Positions 1 through 11,648 of a stretch of 64,000 bases of DNA are shown here, one piece after another. Source of the DNA: Periconia sp. R9002 (lineage: Eukaryota; Ascomycota; Dothideomycetes; Pleosporales; Periconiaceae); the NCBI GenBank assembly GCA_023627715.1, contig JAMAHW010000045.1, forward strand, positions 124,001 through 188,000, read 5' to 3'. The position numbers and the translations under genes are program-made. Positions within the stretch are counted from its first letter, which is position 1. Each line of letters begins with the position of its first letter. Below the pieces are notes generated by a model. It was not told where the DNA came from. It searched no databases and was given only the letters and a program-made list of their open reading frames with translations.

Positions 1-3000
1 CATCAAAGGACCTAGGTGAGAGAAGTCAGGTTTTCACCACACCCAGTCAGTTAGCTTACAATCTCAGTGTCACCGTCGATACAGCATGCTCTGGTAGCCT
101 AGTTGGACTGGATATGGCTTGCCGATACCTACAAACCGGGGAGGTTGAAGCGGCCATTGTGGCAGCCAGTAATCTGTACCTGAGGTAAGCACGGAACTAT
201 TTCTCTCTAAAACTTCGAGCTAATAAGTCGCGATAGTCCGGAACATGTAATGGATACAGGTCCTATTGGCCAAGCACATTCTCCTACTGGTCGGTGTCAC
301 ACATTCGATGCGAAGGCTGACGGCTACATCAAAGCCGAGGCTGTGAATGCCATTATCTTGAAAAGACTGGACGATGCTATCCGTGACAGAGACCCAATCA
401 GGGCCGTCATCCGGGGATCTGCAACGAACAGTGATGGGCGAACTCCCGGTATTGCTTCGCCAAATTCTGCGGCCCAGGCCGCAGCTACAAAAGCGGCATA
501 CGCAAATGCAGGCTTGACTTTTGCGGAGACATCCTACCTGGAATGCCATGGCACTGGTACTCCTGCTGGAGATCCCTTAGAGGTTAACGGCGTCTCTTCT
601 GTCTTTGCATCTAGTAGGTCCGCAACAGCGCCTTTGGTAATAGGATCTGTCAAGAGCAATATCGGTCACTCAGAAGCGGCAGCAGGCCTGAGCGGATTGC
701 TCAAAGCAACTCTGGCGATTGAGCATGGCAAAATTCCCGGGAATCCCACATTTCTGACGCCCAATCCAAAAATTGATTTCAAAGCACTTCGTGTCACGGC
801 AACGCGTGTCCCGATACCATGGCCACAATGCGATTTTCGACGCGCTAGTATAAACTCTTTCGGATATGGTGGAACGAACAGTCATGTAATTCTTGACGAA
901 GTCAAGTCATTACGTGCTGATTTTTCTCCGTCTCATGTGTCATCGTATCTTACGTCAGAGGACGATATATACGAGGAGGAGGAATCCTCCCGCCCGTACA
1001 CGCTGCTGTTCTCCGCGAATGACTCCAAGTCTTTGCAGGCTTACACTGAGGCTCTTGACCGACATATAAGCAATCTCGATGTCAGGATCAAACTAAGAGA
1101 CTTGGCATACACTCTCTCTGAGAGAAGGAGTCACCATTTTCATCGAGGATTCATCGTAGCTCGAGGACCGGAAATCGATGCGGAATCCCTGGTGCAGGGA
1201 AAGAAGACGGACGAGCAGCCTCGAATCGGTTTCGTCTTCACGGGACAAGGTGCGCAGTGGGTAAGTTATCGAATGCTGCACAAGCAGGGCTTTATTGGTT
1301 GCTGATCAACTGTGCTGTAGGCGCAAATGGGCAAAGGCGTCGTAGATATGTTCCCAAATGACGCTAAGCCCCTTTTGGAAAAGCTCGATCGCGTCCTCCA
1401 GTCGTTACCTCAACCTCCTGACTGGTCTTTACTTCGCGAGCTGACTGAAACAAGAACGAGCGAACATTTGCGTCTTCCCGAGTTCTCACAGCCTCTGGTT
1501 ACGGCCTTGCAGCTTGTTCTCGTGAAAATTCTACGCAGATGGAATATCGAGCCCGCGTGCGTGGTCGGCCATTCCTCAGGCGAGATTGCTGCTGCGTACA
1601 CTGCCGGATATCTCAGCGAAGAGGATGCGATCAAGACAGCCTTTTACCGCGGCCAATCAGCCAAGAACTGCAAGCGTGACGGCCAGCCTTCTGTGGGAAT
1701 GCTCGCCGTTGGACTAGGGCCCGACGCGGTCAGCTCTTATCTCGATGGTCTCGAGGAGGAAGTTCAGATCGCCTGCTACAACAGCCCGGGAAGCGTAACA
1801 CTCTCCGGCCTTGTTGCCCGCCTAGAAGAATTGAAAGAAAGATTTGTTGCAGATGGTCATTTCGCGCGATTGCTCCTTGTCGACCTGGCCTATCACTCCA
1901 AGTTCATGGCGGACATCGGACAAGACTACGAGCAGCTCTTGAAGGATGAAGTGGTTTTCGCGGATGCTGCAAATAGTCATGTCAAAATGTTCTCATCAGT
2001 CTATGGACACCACTTGGATCATTCGACCGATGCGCTGTACTGGAAAACAAACATGGTCTCGCCTGTTCGATTTAGCGAGGCTTGTCGAGAAATGCTATCT
2101 GGCCGCGAGGGCGCCAACTTTCTAATTGAGATAGGACCCAGCGGAGCCCTCTCTGGACCAGTTTCTCAGATTAAAGACTCTATGGGAGCTGAAGGACGCA
2201 ATGTCACTTACGCTGCCGGGCTCACACGTGGTATAGATTCTGTGATCTCGATGTTCACCCTCGCTGGCAAGCTCTTCGTGGCAGGGGCGCCTGTCAACTT
2301 AGCCGAGGTCAATAACGAACAAAGTGAAGCAGACGGCAGTCAAACACCACCATCTGTCATAGTTGATCTTCCAAACTATGTCTGGAACCACACCAATCAA
2401 TACTGGCATGAAAGCCAGGCTAGCAAAGATTGGAGATTCCGAGACTTTCCTGAACACGACCTGCTGGGAAGCAAAGTACTTTCATCTCCATGGGACTCAC
2501 CTAGCTTTCGGAAGACTCTACTTCTCGACCGATTACCATGGCTGCGCGATCACAAGATGGGTGGCGACATTATTTTCCCGGCTTCCGGCTACATTTCTAT
2601 GGCAATTGAGGCCATATTCCAGAAGAGTGTCAAGCAAAGTCTGCAGCCCGCTGAAACATTGTCGACTTCCCTGCAATATCGAATGAGGAATGTGAAGTTT
2701 GACAAAGCATTGGTTCTCGAAGAAGGTGTTTTTGCCAATATCTTACTGACCCTGAGCCCTCTTGCTGGTACTCAAAATACTTGGCATGAGTTTAAAATAT
2801 CCTCCACGAATGGAGAAACCTCATTGGCACACTGCACAGGTCTAGTCCGCCTGGACACTTCGCACGTCCCTGTGCCCTCCAGCCACGACTTGGCGCCGCT
2901 TGTGCATCCTACACCAGCTCATCTATGGTACAAAGCACAATCTGAAATCGGCTATGGCTTTGGTCCTTCGTTCCAGAGAACGCTAATGATTGAAACATTG

Positions 3001-6000
3001 GCCGGCCAAAAAAATAGCAGATGTACCACGTCGTTGGAACAGCCGCAGGGTGCACATTCACCCCAATCACTGTACCCAATGCACCCCGCATGTATCGACG
3101 GCTGTTTTCAGACTGTCACGCCTTCTTTGTGGTCAGGCGAGCGACCTTCTGTCAATGCAGTGCTCGTTCCAGCCACTGTAGATGATCTCATCATCTATCC
3201 CAGAGCTGAAAGTGCCAAAGAAGGTCTTTCTGTGGCTAGTTCCCATTACAATGGTCGTGGGCGAATCGAGGAGTCTAAGAATTTCCACTCAAATTGCACT
3301 GTATTCGACCCAGAAACTTCTCTTCCTCTGTTGAAAATGCAAGGACTACACTATCACAGGCTGGACACTGGACGCGACGTGCATGAGAAACATACATACA
3401 ATAGAACAGTCTGGCGTCCCGATGTTACATTCCTTTCCCAGGACCAACTGTACGCGCTTGCGGAAAAAAATGCAAAGAGTGACTTGCAAGAATTCATCGA
3501 TTTAATCGCGCATAGGAAACCCTCAGTCAAAGTTCTGGAGATATCTTGCACGGTCGGAGATTCCAGCAGCCTCTGGTTTGCTACTGGCGATGCCTCTCTA
3601 CGTAGTGGCTATGAACACTATTCATACATGTCACCTGATGCAAAGGCGCTCCTCACTGCCCAGGAATCCCTCCAGACGTTCAGGGCGACGTCTTTTGATC
3701 TCTTCGACATTTTCAAGAATGCGCCTTTGCCAGGAGCAGACTATGATTTCGTCATTGTCAAGGCATCACAGCTGACCCCTGACGTGGCAGGCAGAATAGC
3801 TCACTCTATCCGCCCAAGTGTAGCTGCAGGCGCTATGTTATTGCTGATTGAAGTATCGTCTGCTTCATCTCCGCTCACGCCCCCTTCTTCGTCCGATTCT
3901 GACAATGGAAGCGGCTCGAGTGTAGTCATTCTTTCAGATCCCAATTCACCAACCGTTCCAGATGATGGGACGATAGATTCTGCCCTCACGGGTGCCGGAT
4001 TTAACAGTATCCTTAGATTACCGCAAGAGTGGACGCCGAATGCCTATTCTGCGACAGTGTCAAATACGAGCGAAGATGATTCTAGCTTGCAACAGGTCAA
4101 CGTCGTGCATTTAACCGGTCGCAGACGCTTGAGCGATGGACTGAAGAATGTTTTCCGACAGGCGAACTGGGAAGTGACCGAACACGTCTACCCTTACACA
4201 CAAATCCAACCCAAAAGCATCGTTCTGGTTCTAGAGGAATCATCGGCGCCTCTGCTGAAGTCAATCTCCGGGCGCCAATGGGAGTCGGTAAAGTCCATTA
4301 TCCTACAGGGCTGTCATTTGCTTTGGGTCAGTGAGGGATCACAGATGTCGGTGACGCACCCAGACAACGCGCTAGTCCACGGAATGTTCCGCACGATCAG
4401 AGCTGAAGACCGAGCTGCAGATTTGGTAACACTAGACGTCGAGTATGGCCAAGGTCCCTCAACACACTTGGCGATCGAACGGCTCCTTCGCCGCTTCACC
4501 AATGCACGCAGCAAGACTTTGATCGACAGCGAGTTTGCAGAGCGCGGCAGTATACTACATATCTCTCGAGTCGTACCCGACAGTCTCGTCAACACTTCGA
4601 AAGACAATGAGGACACTGGCGGTGCACCTGTCACAAGAGAACTGAGAGACGTCGAAGGTATTGTCAAGTTGCAAACAGAGCGGATAGGTACTCTTGATTC
4701 TTTGTGCTATTCTCAGCAGAGTATCGAGGACGAACCTATGCTGGACTATCATATTGAAGTCGATATTAAAGCTGCTGGTCTTAACTTCAAAGACGTTGCC
4801 GTTACCATGGGTATCGTCCCAGAGAACGAGCACCTACTAGGACTCGAAGGCGCAGGCATCGTCCGAAGGGTCGGGAAAGGTTCTTCGAACTTCCGCGTCG
4901 GCGATCGCGTTGCAATCCTCAAAAATGGTACTTTCGCTAACCGGATTCAATGTCCCATTGAAAGGGCCCATCACATTCCGGAGACAATGAGCTTTGTAGA
5001 CGCCGCCACAATTCCGCTTGTTTACCTCACCTCAATGTATTCACTCTTCGACATTGGTGGTTTGAAGAGTGGTCAGTCCGTTCTGATTCATTCCGCAGCT
5101 GGCGGTGTCGGTCTCTCAGCCATACAACTCGCACAATGGGCTGGTGCGGAGATTTTTGTCACGGTCGGTACACAGGAAAAACGGGAATTCTTGCACGAAA
5201 ACTATGGAATACCATACGACCGAATGTTTTCTTCTCGCACCACCGATTTCAGTGCGGAGATACTTGCAGCCACCGAGAATAGAGGAATAGATGTAATCCT
5301 TAATTCTTTAACCGGCGAGCTTCTAGATGAGTCCTGGAGAATCTGTGCCGATGGAGGACATCTGGTTGAGATTGGAAAGAAAGATATCGTGGACCGTAAC
5401 TTCCTTTCCATGGAGCCCTTTGATAGGAATTGTTCCTACCGCGGCGTGGACTTTTCCTATAGCAAGCAAATCAAGGATACACTGATTCAAGAGTAAGTTC
5501 AGGCGCAAAGAGATTGACAATAAGCTAACATTTGCCAGTCTTCTGAAGCGCACATTCAAACTGGTCAACGAAGGTCACCTCAAACCTATCCATCCACTGA
5601 CAGTCTATTCATTCTCTGACATAGCATCTTCTTTTGCATACATGCGCAGTGGTCGGCATATAGGCAAGATTGTGATAGCAGACGACGAAGGTTCAAGCAT
5701 CGCAGTACCAATCAGACCGCCACGCAGAACGGTCAAGTTGGATACTGACACTTCGTATGTCATCGTTGGGGGTCTCAAAGGTCTCTGTGGTAGCCTTGCA
5801 ATCTACCTTGCCAAACATGGTGCCAAGAATATTGTGGCAATGTCACGAAGCGGGTGTTCTGACACTCGCTCTCAAAACATCATTGCCAATTGTCGATCAC
5901 TTGGTTGCACAATTGAGGATGCAAAAGTTGATGTCACGGACTTTTACCAGGTCAAATCCGCACTTCAGAAGGCTAAGTATCCTGTTGGAGGTATTATACA

Positions 6001-6904
6001 GGGCGCGATGGTTCTGAGAGTAAGTTATTCCATATCCTAATGTCTGACATGCGCGCTGACAAAAACGTAGGACAAGCCGTACGAGATGATGACAGTCAAT
6101 GACTTTCATACGACCTTGTCCAATAAAGTCGATGGAACTTGGAATCTGCACAATGCATCCCTGGAATTGAAGCGGCCCCTCAAATTATTTACCCTCCTCT
6201 CCTCCATCAGCGGTGTGATAGGCCAGAAGGGACAGGCAAATTACTCTGCTGCCAATGTATTTTTGGATGCCTTCGCAACCTACCGACTCTCACGTGGGCT
6301 TCCTGCCAACAGCATCAACCTCGGTGTGATTGAAGATGTTGGCTATGTCGCCGAGCAAGGCGGTATGCAAGCGCACTTCGACGATAAGCAGTGGATCGGT
6401 ATCACTGAGCGAGTTTTGCACAAAATCTTAGGTCTGAGTATCCTTCAGCAGACAGACGCCATCAACCCCGCTTCAGTCTCCCAGCTCATCACTGGTATCC
6501 CCGTACCTCAACCAGCCAATTCAGATTTGGTGTACGATGCCAGATTCGCAGCACTCTTCCGCCCAGAATCGGACGGTGAGAACAAAGCCTCAGCGGCTCA
6601 GAGCGGGGAGAAGGATGTGCAGGCTCTAATGCTTCTTCGTAGCTCGGGTGCGGAGGCGCCAGCATTGATTGAGGGTGCTGTTGCGGCAGTTGGAAGCAAA
6701 TTTGAGCGTACGCTTCGATTGTCAGACCCGGTCGAACCAGCGAAGAGCCTTGCGGCGTACGGATTGGACTCTTTGAGTGCGGTGGAGCTAAGGAATTGGA
6801 TCAGACTGGAAATTGGGGTTGAAGTTTCCGTACTAGAAATTACGAATGCGAGTAGCTTGACGAGTTTGTGCGAAAAGGTTGTTGGGAAGATGTTGGCCAA
6901 ATAG
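1..6904 (+). CDS. Highly reducing type I polyketide synthase (5' partial)
   Basis: Iterative HR-PKS; about 2213 residues are visible and the N-terminus lies off the left edge. Exons: 1-15, 68-184, 237-1260, 1321-5492, 5539-6019, 6071-6904; all junctions keep frame. Domain order: KS (active-site DTACSGSL near 78, ECHGTGTPAGDP near 540, KSNIGHSEAAAG near 650), AT (FTGQGAQW, GHSSGEIAAAY near 1567), DH (WLRDHKMGG...FPASGY near 2540, HPACIDGCFQ near 3082), a methyltransferase-like remnant (3400-4000) without the Gly-rich SAM motif, ER (HSAAGGVGLSAIQLA near 5090), KR (GGLKGLCG near 5767, GQANYSAANVF near 6235) and a C-terminal ACP (AYGLDSLSAVELRNW near 6757). The protein ends just after the ACP, so no thioesterase or reductase release domain is present. 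It should make a reduced, probably unmethylated chain released by a partner enzyme. Product cannot be predicted. Confidence 0.96.
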
Positions 6905-7285
6905 ACCTAGTTATAGATTTCGAACCACTTTAGCCTACTGCAAGAACAATATAGAGTATCAACCCCTGATATATACGAATGAGTCTTATTTAGGTAAATC
7001 TCTTGCGCAATCTTCAGTTGGATCTTCCCTACTAATCAGTGGTAGTAATAACAGTATGCTTGGGCGCTGTAAATTGAGTTGAAACAGATTGATCTCGTTT
7101 GAAGTACAAGAACTTGTCATGGAAAATCGGACCGAAATCTTCGATCACTCATTGATTCATACAACGCAGTGTATGTACCATTTGCAAATGCAAATACCGA
7201 GAACTATTCGAGGCAGAGGGAAATTTGCCATCCGTTTTTCAAGAAATTGGGCTACGTTTGTAGGGCGCATTTCTACGTGTTATTT
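6905..7285. other. Intergenic, PKS/oxidase convergent 3' ends
   Basis: The 3' flanks of two converging genes. AT-rich; no further gene, repeat or RNA seen. Confidence 0.6.
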
Positions 7286-8867
7286 CTACGTGTTTGAGAT
7301 TTTGAATCCACCCGGTACTGTATTCTGAAATATTCCATCGGGATCATAATTCCCACTGACTTCTCTCATCCTTTTTGTACTCTCCTCACCATATCCAGAC
7401 AGAACATTATCTTTGTAGTATCCGTAGTTTGTGAAAATATACCGGTGCAGAAGGCCTTTTTCACCAGCCACGGTTCGGAATTTCTGTAGTAGGTCTTCTA
7501 CAGCGCAGTGAACTTGATCGTCGTCCTCAGGAAGATCCCATGTGGGATTGATGAGAACGACGAATAGGGGCCCATCAGCGGGATCAATATCTTTTGCATT
7601 GTTGCCGGCCTTCTTGGAATTGGTGAGCATGGCTTTGGTGAGCGGGAAATAACCGAGAGAGAAGATGAAACCTTCCAATGACCGAAGGGGCTCCAGTGTT
7701 TTGAGCCAAATCTGATGAAACTCTTTCATGACGGCAACGTCTGGCTTGATGGTGAGAGTGGCGTAGAATGACCTGGACAAGTCAATGAAGGGTCTACTTG
7801 TAGACTTTTCTCCATCAGCGCGTGTTACCTGACACCATCTTGCGTGAATTTCGACAATTCTTCGCAAAAGTTCATATGATCACTCGTCCGTAAAGTGCTG
7901 TACCCTTCAACCATATCAGGCAGTGACCTGAATCGTTGAAGCGCTGGTGCTTCTTTGTCTCCCTTGAGGTGATACATGCAACATGTAGTCACGTCTTGTC
8001 CAAACCCATATCCGGCACTTGACATGATATGTGTGTCTTCGTCTGCCTCATTGTTGACAAACTCAACCGTGGCCTCGATAAGCTGAGCAAATGTGTCTGG
8101 TGCATAATAAACGACGCCACCCCAAATCTCCGATGCAACTATCGTTTTCATTGAAAAAGCGGTAACCATGCCGAAATTGTTTAGCCCGCCTTTCAATGCA
8201 ATAAAGAGATTGGTGTTCTCTTCTGCGTTTGCATGAATAGTTGCACCCGATGCAAGAACAACCTCGAAATCCAACACTGAATCACAGACAAACCCGTATT
8301 TCGTCGAGTAAAACGACATTCCACCTGAGTACGTGTCAGCTGCCTATTGCAATCATAGTTGAAATATTCACCCCCGAGAATCAGTCCAGAAACGCCCACT
8401 CTGCCGATTCGTCCACCAGGGACCGTGAGACCATGCTTTTCAAGCTCTTTGTAAACGGAACCCCATGTTTCCCCTGCGCCGATGGTAACGACTTTTTGAT
8501 TCTCAGCCAAACGTATACCTTTCAAGCCCTGCGATTCGACAGTAATGCCACCTTGTATATTTGCAGCTCCTGCTCACCGAATCAGCTCTCCGCCTGTTTG
8601 ATAAGCGGGAAACTGTTATATACCTGCAAATGGAGTGTGCCCGGTTCCTTTGATGGCGAGCATGACCTCTTGCTTCACCAATTTTGGGTGTAGTTGCTGA
8701 AATAAAGAGCCCACTTCCTGGGAACTTGTCGGCTGAGCAATCGCGGCTGGCGTGATACCAGACTCAAATACAGTAAAGTATTGTCCATTGCTCTGTTCAT
8801 ATAGCTCGCTCCCAGGGAGCGCGACCTTTTCAGGAAGGATGTCTCGCAATGCGGTCTGGAAACTCAT
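7286..8867 (-). CDS. FAD-linked oxidoreductase (BBE-like, VAO superfamily)
   Basis: Flavin oxidase of the berberine-bridge-enzyme-like group often found in fungal metabolite clusters. Exons on the minus strand: 8867-8624, 8569-8372, 8324-7829, 7772-7286, joining in frame to 474 residues, a usual family length. The N-terminal FAD-binding domain has KGTGHTPFAG, whose His is the expected covalent flavin attachment site, then NIQGGITV, VPGGRIGRVGVSG and LGGGMSFYSTKYG. The C-terminal YDPDGIFQNTVPGGFK is a typical BBE tail. No obvious signal peptide. It converges on the PKS gene with a 381-bp gap, which suggests a role in modifying the polyketide, for example alcohol oxidation or dehydrogenative cyclisation. 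The substrate is inference. Its upstream region carries two inverted repeats (9017-9036, 9045-9078). Confidence 0.93.
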
Positions 8868-9016
8868 TATTGTTCACACAACATAGGTGACAGTGAGCAC
8901 GGTGATTTAAACTGGAGATTGATACGGCAAGAAAATGTATGTTGATCAATCTAGATCAAGTAGTATGGTGGAGTAGAGTTTGTGATTTTTGCGTCACGGT
9001 AGGTAGGCTGCGCCTT

Positions 9017-9036
9017 GGCGGTATATACAGACCGCC
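9017..9036. promoter_or_regulatory. Inverted repeat GGCGGT-N8-ACCGCC (CGG-N10-CCG)
   Basis: Perfect 6-bp arms around an AT-rich spacer, about 150 bp upstream of the flavin oxidase start. It contains CGG and CCG half-sites in inverted orientation with a 10-base spacer, the arrangement bound by many Zn2Cys6 dimers. A Zn2Cys6 gene lies at 11649. Binding is inference. Confidence 0.45.
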
Positions 9037-9044
9037 AGCAACCT

Positions 9045-9078
9045 CTCGCACGAACGATAAATGTGTCACTCGTGCGAG
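9045..9078. promoter_or_regulatory. Inverted repeat, 9-bp perfect arms (CTCGCACGA/TCGTGCGAG)
   Basis: Arms at 9045-9053 and 9070-9078 separated by 16 bases, about 180 bp upstream of the flavin oxidase start. It could be an operator-like site or an incidental hairpin. Confidence 0.35.
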
Positions 9079-9934
9079 TGCCTGCTTGCTGTCTATATAA
9101 TGAAGGTTTAATATGCCCCGCCGGAAGATTCTCCAATAAAAGCAAAGCTATAGACGGGATTCAAAATTTTTATCATGAGTTAAATCGTAAGCAGCAAAAC
9201 GCGGCTGACACATTGCGCATTAGCGCTTATTCATAGTTTTACTGCGAGTTAAATGTGTTCTACTTGTTGCCTCATGCAGCGTCGGGGCACGTTAGACAAA
9301 ATTAAAAATTGGGGTGTGAATGATGGGAAGGGCAACTTGTCGTGGTCAAAAGGTTATTGCTCCTCAGTAACATGACTATCTATCTACTTGGCCTATCTCT
9401 CAGAATGTTCACTCTTCTGTTCAAAGTCATAATTATCCTGTTGTGCAGCTAAAGCTGAACCATCAGATTTCAATTATTGCCCTGAATGTTTTTCATTGCA
9501 AATCATATAGCAAGTGCGTTTTGGAAAAAGTTTACACATCATTACCGAGTGCGTTCATGCAGTGTACCACAAAGAATTCCGGGCATCAATCCGTTGTTTC
9601 AGAGGAGCTGGATAAGTATTGACGAATGACAGAGTGTGCGCGCAGTCATTGAGATTAATAGTATCTGAGCCGAGTCGTTATATTGTGATCTCGCCAGATA
9701 ATTATTGATACCAAATTTAGATATCTCATGGTACCGCAATACTGAGGGCTATCACTACGCATACAAAAAATCAATTTCATATAAGAAAACACAATTGCGA
9801 AGAGAAAATACTCAGATAAGAAAGCGCATAGAAATTGGAAAACGAATGATCCATACATTTCACCATAATGCAATATAAATCTGGATTTGCACCAAAACCA
9901 AAGCGCGGTGACCCAAAGTGACAATTTAACAAAA

Positions 9935-11188
9935 TCAAACAGTCAATGCACCACCATACCTCCTCCCAGCAGCCCAAACCGCTACAACATCTCTTGTATT
10001 CTTGATATTCTTTAGCGGATCAGCCCGCAACAGCACCAAATCCGCCCTCATGCCATTCCTAATGACCCCGCGATCATGAAAGCCGTGGTGTCTCGCAGCG
10101 TGCACCGTTGCGGCGTTGATAGCCTCAGCAGGCGACATACCAATCTCCTCTACAAAGAACTCCAGCTCCTGGTGCAGCGTCGCTCCATACGGTATTGATA
10201 CGCCCGGTGCGATCGGACCGACGGCGTCAGTGCCGGTGAGCAGTGGTATTCCTGCGCGATACATCTCGCGCGTATTATGGATGACAGTGGCCCAAGTTGT
10301 TGCGCTGGATTCGACTTTAGAGCCAAGGAATTGGATGATGGGCGGGTTCGGGGGGTGAAACGCAGCAGCGAAGATTGCCAGTGTGGGTGTGACGAATTGA
10401 CCATTGGTCTTGATTTGTTGTATTACGGCCTCTGTGAGGTTGCTGTCGCGGGGAACGTGTTGGATACCGTCGATACCAGTGTCAGCGGCCTGTTTATATG
10501 CAGTTACATCCGACGCGTGGCCCATGGCTGGAAGATCTTGGGCGTGGGCGGCAGCGACTAAACGTCTTGTCAGATCGTAGCTTGGCCCGTTGAGTTCGAG
10601 CGTGATTTTAAAGTAGCTTGACGCGTTGGTTTTGGCCATGTTAACTAATTCAGTGGCATTTGAGGCGTCGGTAACGAGTTGGGAAGGAAGTAGTGTGTGC
10701 TGCATTGCAGCATGTGAGGAGTTTGGGCCTATGGCGGGAAATCCGGCGGTTCTGAAATCGGAGAGTCCTGGATGGCCGTGAAGTGCTTTGCATAGCGTGT
10801 AGTTTTGACATGACATGTTGATAGTTGTGGTAATGCCGTATGAGGTCGCATTTTCGAGGCCCTCAACGCTGGAGATGTGGATGTGGCTGTCGATGAGTCC
10901 AGGAATGAGGAAGAGTCCCGTACCATTGACTGTGGTGGTGATATCAGTAGCGTTAGATGATATATGATTCTTGTCGATTATCACTGTCTGAGGTGAAGTG
11001 AAGCAAGAGCCATCGAAGACGCGAACATTTGTTATCGCCGTCTTGCTGAATTGTGCCGGCGCTGATTGACGGATCGTGCTGGTCGATGTATTGGATGTAT
11101 GCGAGTGAAAGGAGCATGCCGAACTCAACATGAAAAGAGTAGAAAAAACACTGAGGCTTCCCATCTGCTGACCTGGAAACATGATCAT
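9935..11188 (-). CDS. Secreted amidohydrolase-family protein
   Basis: Single-exon gene, 417 residues from ATG 11188; in-frame ATGs at residues 3 and 9 are alternatives, the latter giving a cleaner signal peptide (MGSLSVFSTLFMLSSACS). It matches metal-dependent amidohydrolases of the imidazolonepropionase/prolidase-like type: LIPGLIDSHIHI carries the HxH metal ligands of strand 1, DGIQHVPRD holds a later His, LLTGTDAVGP the metal-binding Asp. The C-terminal NGMRADLVLLRADPLKN is the usual end of the composite beta-sandwich domain. Several N-glycosylation sequons fit secretion. It lies between the flavin oxidase and the Zn2Cys6 regulator and shares a promoter region with the latter. It could hydrolyse an amide or lactone of the product or act in detoxification; the substrate is unknown. 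Confidence 0.9.
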   Translation of the reverse strand: MIMFPGQQMGSLSVFSTLFMLSSACSFHSHTSNTSTSTIRQSAPAQFSKTAITNVRVFDGSCFTSPQTVIIDKNHISSNATDITTTVNGTGLFLIPGLIDSHIHISSVEGLENATSYGITTTINMSCQNYTLCKALHGHPGLSDFRTAGFPAIGPNSSHAAMQHTLLPSQLVTDASNATELVNMAKTNASSYFKITLELNGPSYDLTRRLVAAAHAQDLPAMGHASDVTAYKQAADTGIDGIQHVPRDSNLTEAVIQQIKTNGQFVTPTLAIFAAAFHPPNPPIIQFLGSKVESSATTWATVIHNTREMYRAGIPLLTGTDAVGPIAPGVSIPYGATLHQELEFFVEEIGMSPAEAINAATVHAARHHGFHDRGVIRNGMRADLVLLRADPLKNIKNTRDVVAVWAAGRRYGGALTV

Positions 11189-11648
11189 TGTTTGATGAAT
11201 GATATTTCAAAAAAGTTGCGTGCTACTAAGCAGAGTGGTAGTCCAATGCAATAATCCGTGAACACTGTTTGTTTTTATACCATCCTTAGGACCGACTCCT
11301 TCCGATGATTCTATAATTTTTTTGGCCGCCTTGTAATATCAATCGCACTTTTTTTCCGATACAGCTAGCTGGTGAGAAAAGCCTCGCTGCAAGATGTCAC
11401 TTCAGTGAGGCTGAGCTGGCACCCAAACTATCCGGCAGGGATGCTCGCAGAATTGTACGGAAATGGTTTAGCGACGAAGCAGGTCCCGCAGTGACATTCG
11501 AAAAAGTAAGCGAACGGCGTCACTTCTGAACATGTGAAACTAATTTCAGGCGCTTTTTCTTTCTCTTCAACCTCCTTTCTTCTCGTATTCGCCAGCTTTC
11601 GCCGTCATTGCTTCTCTTTCATAGGGATTCCTCGATTGTGACAATACT
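11189..11648. other. Divergent promoter, amidohydrolase/Zn2Cys6 regulator
   Basis: 460 bp between divergent starts. A TATA-like box for the amidohydrolase lies at 11272-11279, and pyrimidine-rich tracts precede the regulator ATG (11560-11640). No ORF of note. Confidence 0.6.
11272..11279 (-). promoter_or_regulatory. TATA-like box of the amidohydrolase gene
   Basis: TATAAAAA on the minus strand, about 85 bp upstream of the amidohydrolase ATG. Confidence 0.4.

Larger units (their letters stand above)
8868..9934. other. Intergenic, oxidase promoter region
   Basis: Upstream of the flavin oxidase and downstream of the amidohydrolase. Two inverted repeats lie at 9017-9036 and 9045-9078 and a TATATA stretch near 9095. 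9240-9930 is AT-rich with nothing recognisable. Confidence 0.6.
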
